The notes under the pieces are model-generated. The model ran no database searches. It was not told where the DNA came from and saw only the letters and a program-made list of their open reading frames with translations. Shown here one piece after another: positions 1 to 6,193 of a stretch of 8,670 bases of DNA (positions within the stretch are counted from its first letter, which is position 1; the number at the start of each line of letters is the position of its first letter). Made by a program: the position numbers and the translations under genes. Where the stretch lies: the NCBI GenBank assembly GCA_009923345.1, contig RFTR01000076.1, forward strand, positions 1 to 8,670. Reading direction: 5' to 3'. Source of the DNA: Betaproteobacteria bacterium (GTDB taxonomy: Bacteria > Pseudomonadota > Gammaproteobacteria > Burkholderiales > Burkholderiaceae_C).

Positions 1-61
1 AGTGTTGGCCCCAAGACAGCACTAGTTTTCACCTAGGAGACTCGCATTAGGATTCACCCTT

Positions 62-814
62 ATGCAGCTGCAAGACATTCTCTATTCACAAGGTTTTGGT
101 ACGCGGCGTATTTGCGCGGGACTGGTCCAGCAAGGCTATGTGCAGGTGGACCTTGGGCCTGGGTTGGCGACGTGTGATGACGCCACTTACGACGTGCCCG
201 TGCAAGAAGGTATGCCATTTAGCGTGCAAGGTGTGTTGTGGCCTTATCACGCCAAAGCCTATGTTTTGTTGCACAAACCAGCGGGATACGAGTGTTCACA
301 CAAGCCATCTGCATGGCCTAGCCTCTACACCTTGTTGCCAGCGCCGTTGCGTCAGCGGCCACAAAAGAGTGCTGTTCAAGGGGTGCAAGCGGTCGGTCGA
401 CTAGACCAAGATACCACCGGCATGTTGGTGCTGACAGACGACGGCCCTTTGATTCACCGCATGAGTTCGCCGCGTCACCATGTCCCTAAGGTGTACGAGG
501 TAAGCACAGCTGAACCGATTAGCGACAAACAAGTGCTTAGATTGCTGGAAGGTGTAGTGCTCGATGATTCCCCCAAACCTGTCAAAGCCGCAGCCTGTAA
601 GGCAGTTTCTCAAAACCATATGCGTTTGACTTTGACAGAGGGCAAATACCACCAAGTCAAGCGAATGTTGCTAGCGGTTGGAAATTCGGTTGCGGGTCTG
701 CATCGTTCACAAATTGGCGCTATGGAGATGCCGCAAGATTTGGCGCCTGGTCAATGGCGTTGGGTAACGCCTGACGAACTTCAAGCCTTGTCCGCTAAAA
801 ATGCAGTGACATAG
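62..814 (+). CDS. rsuA: RsuA-type 16S rRNA pseudouridine synthase
   Basis: This 250-residue protein belongs to the RsuA/RluB/E/F family, which isomerises a uridine in ribosomal RNA; RsuA modifies U516 of 16S rRNA in the cytoplasm during small-subunit assembly. The N-terminal part (about residues 1-60) resembles the small S4-like RNA-binding domain (SQGFGTRRICAG at 9-20). The catalytic motif GRLDQDTTGMLVLTDDG spans 112-128, with the catalytic aspartate at D115. The family motif EGKYHQVKRML lies near 193-203. Length fits RsuA. The ATG start has an AGGA at 49-52, nine bases upstream. The 3' end overlaps the convergent hydrolase gene by 34 bases. Assignment to the family is secure; RsuA rather than RluE or RluF rests on overall resemblance and is less certain. 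Confidence 0.9.
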   Translation: MQLQDILYSQGFGTRRICAGLVQQGYVQVDLGPGLATCDDATYDVPVQEGMPFSVQGVLWPYHAKAYVLLHKPAGYECSHKPSAWPSLYTLLPAPLRQRPQKSAVQGVQAVGRLDQDTTGMLVLTDDGPLIHRMSSPRHHVPKVYEVSTAEPISDKQVLRLLEGVVLDDSPKPVKAAACKAVSQNHMRLTLTEGKYHQVKRMLLAVGNSVAGLHRSQIGAMEMPQDLAPGQWRWVTPDELQALSAKNAVT

Positions 815-1560
815 GCCAGTGTCGCGTCTGGTTGGTCGCGGTGGGGCGAGTGTCCGCAGTTTTCAACCACTTGACGTTCGATAAGGCCAGTAGGTGCGAT
901 ATCTTCAATTTGTTGGAGCGTGCCGTAAGCATCTTGCCTGCCTTGTATGGCGAGAAGTGGGCAAGTAATTTGTTGACACGCTTTGCGAATATCAAAACTC
1001 CTAAAAGCTGGAGACAGCCACACATCGTTCCATTGCCAAAACGCACAGTCCACATCTTGGTGAAACTTAGATAAACGGTTCATGAGGTCACCGCTCTCAT
1101 AGGAAAGCTTGGCCGCTTTGATAGCAGATATGGAAATATCTTCCACCATCACATGCGGTGCCATGGCGATACACGCTAAAGTGGGAAAACGTGAAGCAAA
1201 AAGCAGCGCGATAGTGGCCCCATCGGAATGGCCCAATAAAACGGGATTATCAATTTTCAAAATGGAGAGCAATTCGGGTAGAACTTTCCAGGCTTCGTGG
1301 TGCATATAGTCTGGCTGCAAGCGATTTGCGCCACGCACGTCGTCAACAGAACTGGATTGCCCATAACCACGTCTTGAATACACCACGCCATTGCGTCTAG
1401 TCGCTTGGCAGACAAGCTGTGGCCAATAGCTGCCTCGACTGCGCCACATCGCTATAGAGCCCAGGCCTTCATGCAAAAAAACGATAGGTGCGCGCTGCCT
1501 GCTTTTGACATCGATCAAGTCGACTTCAATCTCAGCATTTTCAATAGGGATAAATCGCAT
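781..1560 (-). CDS. alpha/beta hydrolase
   Basis: This 259-residue protein is an alpha/beta-hydrolase-fold enzyme, probably cytoplasmic since no signal peptide is visible. The oxyanion-hole region is HEGLGS at 30-35, a variant of HGxG with E in place of the usual G. The nucleophile elbow is GHSDGA with S112. The likely acid is D210 (QGRQDAYG) and the catalytic histidine H237 (CGHSPH). A cap insertion lies around residues 140-195. The triad appears complete, so activity is expected, but the substrate cannot be read from sequence; small esters, lactones or aromatic ring-cleavage products are all possible. It is transcribed alone on the minus strand, divergent from the propeller gene and overlapping rsuA at the 3' end. 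The ribosome binding site upstream of the ATG is weak. No role in a neighbouring pathway is evident. Confidence 0.85.
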   Translation of the reverse strand: MRFIPIENAEIEVDLIDVKSRQRAPIVFLHEGLGSIAMWRSRGSYWPQLVCQATRRNGVVYSRRGYGQSSSVDDVRGANRLQPDYMHHEAWKVLPELLSILKIDNPVLLGHSDGATIALLFASRFPTLACIAMAPHVMVEDISISAIKAAKLSYESGDLMNRLSKFHQDVDCAFWQWNDVWLSPAFRSFDIRKACQQITCPLLAIQGRQDAYGTLQQIEDIAPTGLIERQVVENCGHSPHRDQPDATLAYVTAFLADKA

Positions 1561-1600
1561 AGCGTAATGCTAGCTCGTTACACTTGCGACAAGAATTTTT

Positions 1601-1604
1601 AGGA
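1601..1604 (+). promoter_or_regulatory. ribosome binding site for the propeller gene TTG start
   Basis: AGGA sits six bases before the TTG at 1611. The other in-frame TTG, at 1584, has no purine-rich stretch in front of it. Starting at 1611 also gives a conventional signal peptide (MLKIF...), so this site decides the start. Confidence 0.55.
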
Positions 1605-1610
1605 ATTAAT

Positions 1611-2588
1611 TTGTTAAAAATATTCATACAACTTGCACTTGGTTTTTCTATGCTTTTCATGGGATGGCTATCGCATGCAGCCAATCCGATATTTGTACTG
1701 AACTCACAAGACGCCAATGTCAGCGTGATAGACCCCCAAACCTGGGCCGTGACGCAACGTATTCCCACTGGCAAAGAGCCGCACCATTTGTATCTAACAC
1801 CAGATGAAAAGTCCGTCATCGTGGCTAATGCAGGTGGTGATTCTTTGACTTTTATCGATCCGCGAACTGCGCAAGTGCAGCGCGTTGTGCGTAAAACCCT
1901 AGACCCATATCAGTTGCGTTTTTCGCCAGACATGAAGTGGTTTGTCACAGTTGCCAACCGCTTGAACCACATTGATATTTATCGATGGGATGGCAGCGAT
2001 TTATCTTTGGTCAAGCGCATTCCTTCTGGCAAAACGCCCAGCCATATTTGGATAGACAGCAAAAGCACCATTGCCTATGCCACCATGCAAGACAGCAATG
2101 AATTGGTGGCAGTTGATTTGGCGACGCAAACTCTGAAGTGGCGCATTAAAACAGGAGAAATGCCAGCCGATGTTTTTGGAACTGCAGATGACAAATACCT
2201 GTTGGTAGGTTTGACTGGTTCGGACGGTGTTGAGGTGTTTGACGTGTCGGGTCCTCAGCCCAAATCGGTCAAAAAAATTACGACAGGTGAAGGTGCACAT
2301 GCATTCAGGGCCTTGGGCGATGGCCGACACGTTTTGGTGAGTAACCGTGTCGCAAACACCATCCACAAAATAGACTTAACCACCTTGCAGTCGGTCGCTG
2401 AGTTCAAAGCTCCAGGTGGTCCTGACTGTATGGAAGTCACTGCCGACGGAAAGTTGCTGCTGGTCTCCTCGCGTTGGATCAAAAAGATGAGCGTGATTGA
2501 CCTGGCTACTGGCAAGTTGGTTCGACAAGTCAAGGTAGGTAAATCCCCCCACGGTATTTGGACCTTAGACCATGCCAAGCGTTTTTAA
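1611..2588 (+). CDS. secreted YVTN-family seven-bladed beta-propeller protein
   Basis: This is a 325-residue protein read from TTG 1611. Residues 1-23 look like a signal peptide: a lysine at position 3, then a hydrophobic stretch, with likely cleavage in SHA-ANP, so the mature protein should be periplasmic or exported. The rest consists of about seven repeats of roughly 40 residues, each with a pattern like (V/I)xVID..T..(V)...(I).(T/S)GK.P, such as NVSVIDPQTWAV, NELVAVDLATQTL and MSVIDLATGKLV. This is the YVTN/YncE-type beta-propeller. No catalytic residues are recognisable; such proteins bind ligands, nucleic acid or partner proteins, and the function here is unknown. The stop overlaps the deacetylase start by 17 bases, which suggests translational coupling and a shared envelope role. 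A longer form from TTG 1584 is possible but has no ribosome binding site. Confidence 0.85.
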   Translation: MLKIFIQLALGFSMLFMGWLSHAANPIFVLNSQDANVSVIDPQTWAVTQRIPTGKEPHHLYLTPDEKSVIVANAGGDSLTFIDPRTAQVQRVVRKTLDPYQLRFSPDMKWFVTVANRLNHIDIYRWDGSDLSLVKRIPSGKTPSHIWIDSKSTIAYATMQDSNELVAVDLATQTLKWRIKTGEMPADVFGTADDKYLLVGLTGSDGVEVFDVSGPQPKSVKKITTGEGAHAFRALGDGRHVLVSNRVANTIHKIDLTTLQSVAEFKAPGGPDCMEVTADGKLLLVSSRWIKKMSVIDLATGKLVRQVKVGKSPHGIWTLDHAKRF

Positions 2589-3345
2589 ACGCAAGTTAGT
2601 CACGTTCGTTCTAGCGGGTTTATGCCTTGACGCTTTTGCGCTTTGCGCGAAGCCTGTGTATTTGACTTTTGACACAGGCCATATGGGCATTGCGCCATTG
2701 ATTGCAGATGTTTTGAAACGTCAGCAAGTCAAAGTCACTTTTTTTGCCGCCAATGAACCCACCCAAGTGGGTGACGGTACTTTGGGGGAGCACTGGGCTT
2801 CTTGGTGGCGCGCCCGCGCGGAAGAAGGTCACGCTTTTGCATCCCACACCTTTGACCATGTGTATTGGCAAGCTGACCATGCGCCAGAGGCTTGGAAGAT
2901 GAGGCCGAGTGCTGGTCCGAACAAAGGCGTATCCACAATTTGGACTGCTAAGCAATATTGCGCAGAAATTCAGCGCGCCAACACCCGTTTGCAAGAGATC
3001 ACTGGCAAAAAACCTTTGTCTTTGTTTCGCGCCCCAGGCGGTAAGACGTCACCATCACTGCTAGCTGCCGCCAAGCAATGTGGTTTTGGCCATGTGGGTT
3101 GGGCGGATGCGGGATTTTTAGGCGATGAACTCTCGAGCGAGAAATTCCCCAACGCCCAGCTGTTGCAAAACGCGCTTCGCAAAATCAAAGCAGGCGATAT
3201 TTTGATGGCGCATCTTGGTATTTGGTCGCGCAAAGATCCTTGGGCACCGGCGGTGCTAGAGCCCTTGATTGAAGGGCTGAAATCCAAAGGGCTTTGCTTC
3301 GCTACTTTGCAAGAACACCCACAATTCACGGCATGGACGCACTGA
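2572..3345 (+). CDS. secreted NodB-type polysaccharide deacetylase, TFDTG variant
   Basis: This 257-residue carbohydrate esterase family 4 protein would remove N- or O-acetyl groups from a glycan in the envelope. A signal peptide covers about residues 1-26 (KRK, then a hydrophobic core, then AFALCA). NodB motifs in order: motif 1 LTFDTG with the catalytic-base aspartate D34; motif 2 SHTFDH with metal-binding H92 and H96; motif 3 FRAPGG with R153; motif 4 WADAGF with D179; and motif 5 ILMAHLG with H214. The second, metal-binding aspartate of the usual TFDDG is T35. From family knowledge, Bacillus PdaA has Asn there and still works, so activity is plausible. An insertion rich in Trp and His lies between motifs 2 and 3 (about 97-125). 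It overlaps the propeller gene by 17 bases and the next gene by 13, so it is probably translationally coupled. The glycan substrate is unknown. Confidence 0.88.
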   Translation: MPSVFKRKLVTFVLAGLCLDAFALCAKPVYLTFDTGHMGIAPLIADVLKRQQVKVTFFAANEPTQVGDGTLGEHWASWWRARAEEGHAFASHTFDHVYWQADHAPEAWKMRPSAGPNKGVSTIWTAKQYCAEIQRANTRLQEITGKKPLSLFRAPGGKTSPSLLAAAKQCGFGHVGWADAGFLGDELSSEKFPNAQLLQNALRKIKAGDILMAHLGIWSRKDPWAPAVLEPLIEGLKSKGLCFATLQEHPQFTAWTH

Positions 3346-4248
3346 TCGATCTTTTTGCTTCTGCCCAAGAAGTTTTGTTTGAAAATGTCTTTCAGCCTTT
3401 GGCTTTTGCCTGGGGTTTGGCCAGCCGTTTAGAAGATGTATATGCCGCCACGGGATGGTTGTTGATTGGCGTATTGCAAATTGCAGTGATGTTGGCGGTG
3501 ATTGGCCCCTTACAGCGCTGGCGTCCGGTCGAGTCCGTTACCGATCGTTTCGCGGTGCGCACCGATGTTTTCTATACCTTGATCCACCGTTTGGGCTTGT
3601 TTCGCCTGTGTTTGTTTTTTAGCGTTGATCCCCTGATGGACTTACTCATGGCGCATTTACGCAGCGCCGGTTTCGGCACTTTCCATCTTGAATGTGAATT
3701 ACTGGCTGCACCGTGCACAACACCAATGGAAATGGTGGTGGGCTTTGCACGCGGTACACCATTCGCAAAGACACATGACGCAATGGAGTGACAACCGTAA
3801 CCACCTGCTCGACGACGTATTGCAAGCCGTGATTTGGGTCTTCGTAGCCCAGTTGGTGGGAATCGCACCCAGCCAGTTTGTGGCGGTAGTCGCTTTGACG
3901 CAATTGAGCGAGAACTTTCAACACGCCAATTTGCGATTGAGTTTTGGGCTTGTCGGTGAGCGTTTGTGGGTGAGCCCCCGCTTTCATCGGCTACACCATG
4001 CGATTGGCTTGGGGCATGAAAGCCTCAATTCCAAAGGCCAGACGGTGCTTGGGGGCCATAACTTTGGCGTGCTTTTGCCTTGCTGGGATATGCTTTTTGG
4101 AACGGCTAACTTCGAGTCCAACTTTGAGGCCACTGGCATCCGAGATCAAGTGACAGAAGGCCGTGATTACGGCAAAGGTTTTATAAGTCAACAAATACTA
4201 GGTATTAAAAGGCTCTTATTTGCGTTGGGATTGACTAGCCACACCTGA
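3333..4248 (+). pseudogene. fatty acid hydroxylase / sterol desaturase homologue, frame-disrupted
   Basis: Two reading frames together encode one member of the fatty acid hydroxylase superfamily, membrane di-iron enzymes that oxidise lipids. From ATG 3333, the first frame gives about 120 residues with a membrane helix near 41-60 and another near 79-98, then loses family resemblance after TFHLE (ending about 3692) and stops at 3791. The second frame, open from 3637, carries all three histidine boxes: HRAQH at 3709-3723, HAVHH at 3748-3762 and HRLHH at 3985-3999. It ends at 4248. The parts do not simply abut: as I recall the family, about 20-25 residues with a membrane helix normally separate TFHLE from NYWLHR, so an internal deletion of length 3n+2 is the likely cause. 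The only starts before the first histidine box in the second frame are TTG or GTG without a clear binding site. An intact protein is therefore unlikely unless the sequence is wrong here. It overlaps the deacetylase by 13 bases. Confidence 0.8.
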
Positions 4249-4259
4249 CAGGGTGGGTT

Positions 4260-5150
4260 ATGCTTTTCTCCATGCGATTGTTTTTTGATTCTCTTTGGCG
4301 CGCGCTGGCATATTGCTTCATGCCACGCATCATGGCCTTGGCCTTGTTGCCTCAGGCGATGTTGCTGGTGCTGGCGCTTAGTTGGGGCTATTTTTATTGG
4401 CAGCCGACCCAAGACTGGGTCAGTGAATTTCTCGCCTCTTGGCAAGTCATGCAAAGCATGATGGACTGGATGCAATCCCATGGGGCTGGTGATTTGCAAG
4501 GCGTCTTAGTGCCTTTAGTCGTGATTTTTTCAATCACACCTATTTTGGTGGTGATGTCACTTTTGGCGGTGTCATTGATGATGGGCCCCGCCCTGGTCAG
4601 CCTGGTAGTCCAGCGTCGTTTTGCCCACCTTGCGATGAAGTATGGGGGATCTGTCGTCAGCAGTATTGTTTGGACGCTTGTCTCTACTGTCTCTGCCATG
4701 CTAGCCATGGTTATTTCTTTACCGCTTTGGGTAGTTCCGCCTTTGATGTTCATCGTGCCGCCGGTGATTTGGGGATGGTTGAGCTACAGGGTCATGGTGT
4801 TCGATGCCTTGGTTTCGCATGCAAGTCGCGACGAGCGCATCGCCATCGGGCGCAAACACCGTTTACCCTTGCTGTTGATCGGCGTGATCACAGGCTATTT
4901 GGGAGCATTGCCCAGCATGGTTTGGGCTTCTGGGGCTTTATTCGCTGCGGCTTTTGTAGTGTTGGTGCCTATAGCGATTTGGGTTTACTCACTGGTATTT
5001 GCATTCACTGCCCTATGGTTTACCCATTACAGCCTGGGCGCTTTAGAGATCATGCGTGCGGAGGCTAACCCTGTCGTGGTCGGGGCCTCGGTGCCAGTAC
5101 CTGCGCTAGCATTGGCAGATGAACCAAGCAACCCCCCCCCAACGCCCTGA
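4260..5150 (+). CDS. EI24 domain-containing integral membrane protein
   Basis: This 296-residue protein is strongly hydrophobic, with about five to six membrane segments near residues 23-45, 82-108, 134-158, 160-180, 201-221 and 224-256. The conserved-looking block YRVMVFDALVSHAS (176-189), followed by a charged RDER loop, and the overall layout match the EI24/CysZ-like family found in betaproteobacteria. CysZ members carry sulfate, but this one lacks enough distinctive evidence for that, so transport is only a possibility. The C-terminal tail after about 265 is low-complexity (V, A, P) and ends in proline codons formed by a nine-C run. The start has AGGG at 4250-4253, six bases upstream of the ATG; an in-frame ATG at 4272 is less well placed. 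The gene lies 11 bases after the broken hydroxylase and overlaps the next gene by 32 bases. Confidence 0.8.
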   Translation: MLFSMRLFFDSLWRALAYCFMPRIMALALLPQAMLLVLALSWGYFYWQPTQDWVSEFLASWQVMQSMMDWMQSHGAGDLQGVLVPLVVIFSITPILVVMSLLAVSLMMGPALVSLVVQRRFAHLAMKYGGSVVSSIVWTLVSTVSAMLAMVISLPLWVVPPLMFIVPPVIWGWLSYRVMVFDALVSHASRDERIAIGRKHRLPLLLIGVITGYLGALPSMVWASGALFAAAFVVLVPIAIWVYSLVFAFTALWFTHYSLGALEIMRAEANPVVVGASVPVPALALADEPSNPPPTP

Positions 5151-5958
5151 ATTTGGCCTGATCATCGTTGGCGATGAAATCCTTTCCGGCAAACGTGCAG
5201 ACAAGCACCTACCTAAAACCATTGAACTTTTAGCTGCTCGGGGTCTGAGCCTCGATTGGGCTGACTACGTGGGCGATTCACCAGAGCGCATCACCCGTAC
5301 CTTAAAGCGCGCATTCACTGGTAATAGTGTTGTGTTTTCATGCGGCGGCATTGGCGCCACACCGGATGACCACACCCGTCAATGTGCAGGACGTGCTTTG
5401 GGTCTTGAATTAAGTTTGCATCCACAAGCAGAAGTCTTTATCCGCGAGCGCATGAAAGATATTGCCAAGGAGCAAGGTGTTCCCTATGAACCCGATCACC
5501 CCAACAACGTGCATCGTTTGAATATGGGCGTGTTTCCTTTGGGGGCTGAACTCATCCCCAACCCTTACAACAAAATTCCTGGATTCACTTGCCGTGGGCC
5601 GGGTGGCGGGGCTGTGCATTTTGTTCCGGGCTTTCCGGTCATGGCTTGGCCCATGATCGAATGGGTGTTAGATACCCACTACAAGGATCTATTTTTAGAC
5701 GCCGCCTGGATGGAGAAATCGGTCATCATCTTTGGATCCATGGAGGCTATGCTGACGCCGTTGATGGAGCAGATGGAAAAACAGTTTGAGGGCATCAAAG
5801 TTTTTAGTTTGCCAAGCGTCGATCACCCTGAATACGGCCGCCACATTGAACTAGGCGTTAAGGGTGAGCCCTCCTTGGTGGACCGAGCCTACCCAGAACT
5901 TTTGAATGGATTGAAAGCCTTTGACCTCAAATTCGGCCCCGAATTGGTGCGGCCTTAA
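5119..5958 (+). CDS. CinA N-terminal-type / MoaB-like molybdopterin-binding domain protein
   Basis: This 279-residue cytoplasmic protein carries the MoCF_biosynth domain shared by MoaB, MogA and the N-terminal half of CinA. Visible motifs are IIVGDEILSGKRADKH (15-30) and SCGGIGATPDDHT (74-86), the latter being the nucleotide/pterin-binding loop with its conserved acidic pair. The C-terminal part (about 170-279) resembles the linker domain of CinA. The nicotinamide-nucleotide deamidase domain of full-length CinA is absent, as in many betaproteobacterial homologues annotated as competence/damage-inducible protein A. Some full-length CinA proteins hydrolyse ADP-ribose through this domain, but the substrate here is not established. 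The ATG lies 32 bases inside the EI24 gene with only a poor binding site, implying translational coupling. The first ten residues are encoded partly by a nine-C run. Confidence 0.85.
   Translation: MNQATPPQRPEFGLIIVGDEILSGKRADKHLPKTIELLAARGLSLDWADYVGDSPERITRTLKRAFTGNSVVFSCGGIGATPDDHTRQCAGRALGLELSLHPQAEVFIRERMKDIAKEQGVPYEPDHPNNVHRLNMGVFPLGAELIPNPYNKIPGFTCRGPGGGAVHFVPGFPVMAWPMIEWVLDTHYKDLFLDAAWMEKSVIIFGSMEAMLTPLMEQMEKQFEGIKVFSLPSVDHPEYGRHIELGVKGEPSLVDRAYPELLNGLKAFDLKFGPELVRP
5132..5140 (+). repeat. nine-C homopolymer in two overlapping reading frames
   Basis: Nine consecutive C occur where the EI24 gene tail and the CinA-like gene head overlap. EI24 reads it as prolines just before its stop at 5148-5150, and the CinA-like gene reads it as the Thr-Pro-Pro-Gln portion of its first ten residues. 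Tracts like this are prone to slippage during replication, transcription or sequencing. Confidence 0.9.
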
Positions 5959-5973
5959 ATAATCCCTAATTTA

Positions 5974-5996
5974 GTGCATTTATTTTAAAAATGCAC
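5974..5996. repeat. inverted repeat upstream of glnA
   Basis: Eight-base perfect arms, GTGCATTT (5974-5981) and AAATGCAC (5989-5996), flank a seven-base AT-rich gap. The right arm runs into the NtrC-type site. The arms are 17 bases apart (TGCA to TGCA), four more than NtrC uses. It could be an extra regulator half-site, an operator for something else, or a weak hairpin ending the upstream transcript; there is no T-tract, which argues against a terminator. Confidence 0.45.
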
Positions 5997-6008
5997 CATA
6001 ATAATGCA
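5992..6008. promoter_or_regulatory. putative NtrC enhancer site upstream of glnA
   Basis: The 17 bases TGCACCATAATAATGCA match the NtrC consensus TGCACC-N5-GGTGCA with a perfect left half and two mismatches in the right half. Half-site spacing (TGCA to TGCA, 13 bases) is exactly right. The centre lies about 150 bases before the predicted start of transcription, the usual distance for an NtrC enhancer. The site is inferred from pattern match and context. Confidence 0.6.
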
Positions 6009-6124
6009 TTCTATAGGTTTGTACTTTTGGACGGAAGTTGAGACGCGTCATCCAAGCCGCCCCAAAGTCAAGGCAGAATAAGCACTAAGAAGTCTTTGAC
6101 AGTGGGTCGTTTTTCAAGCGGTCA

Positions 6125-6141
6125 CTGGCATAAATAATGCT
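6125..6141 (+). promoter_or_regulatory. sigma-54 (-24/-12) promoter of glnA
   Basis: CTGGCATAAATAATGCT carries GG at 6127-6128 and GC at 6139-6140 with exactly ten bases between, as required for sigma-54. It matches TGGCAC-N5-TTGC at all but two positions. Transcription should begin near 6152, leaving about 42 bases of leader before the glnA ATG. Position upstream of glnA and the NtrC-type site further upstream support the call. Expression should rise under nitrogen limitation. Confidence 0.8.
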
Positions 6142-6182
6142 TCGAGTTACTACGTACCTTTAGATAACCAACCTACCCTTGA

Positions 6183-6187
6183 AGGAG
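6183..6187 (+). promoter_or_regulatory. strong ribosome binding site of glnA
   Basis: AGGAG lies six bases before the ATG at 6194. It settles the start at 6194 over an in-frame TTG at 6179, since translation from the TTG would run through the binding site itself. Confidence 0.8.
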
Positions 6188-6193
6188 AGCCTA

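Larger units (their letters stand above)
5959..6193 (+). other. glnA regulatory region (235 bases, no gene)
   Basis: This gap begins AT-rich (about 5959-6015), holds the inverted repeat and NtrC-type site, and ends with the sigma-54 promoter and glnA leader. I saw no small gene. A lone TTGACA at 6096-6101 has no good -10 partner at the right distance, so a second, sigma-70 promoter is not supported. No clear T-rich terminator follows the CinA-like gene, so some transcription from upstream may enter glnA. Confidence 0.7.

Noticed and set aside
1..61. Possible leader or hairpin before rsuA (AGTGTTG with CAGCACT)
   Set aside because: The pairing has a mismatch and the upstream context is cut off by the window edge; nothing further can be supported.
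1584..1610. An in-frame TTG start 27 bases earlier for the propeller gene
   Set aside because: It has no ribosome binding site and would place polar residues before the signal peptide; TTG 1611 has AGGA at the right distance.
3688..4248. A separate small gene for the histidine-box part of the hydroxylase
   Set aside because: It would start at TTG without a binding site and lacks the membrane segments of the family, so a broken gene is the simpler reading.
6096..6101. TTGACA as a sigma-70 -35 element upstream of glnA
   Set aside because: No acceptable -10 hexamer lies 16-18 bases downstream, whereas the sigma-54 element nearby is well formed.
6179..6193. A TTG start five codons before the glnA ATG
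   Set aside because: Those codons consist of the ribosome binding site itself, and the protein from ATG 6194 begins like known glutamine synthetases.
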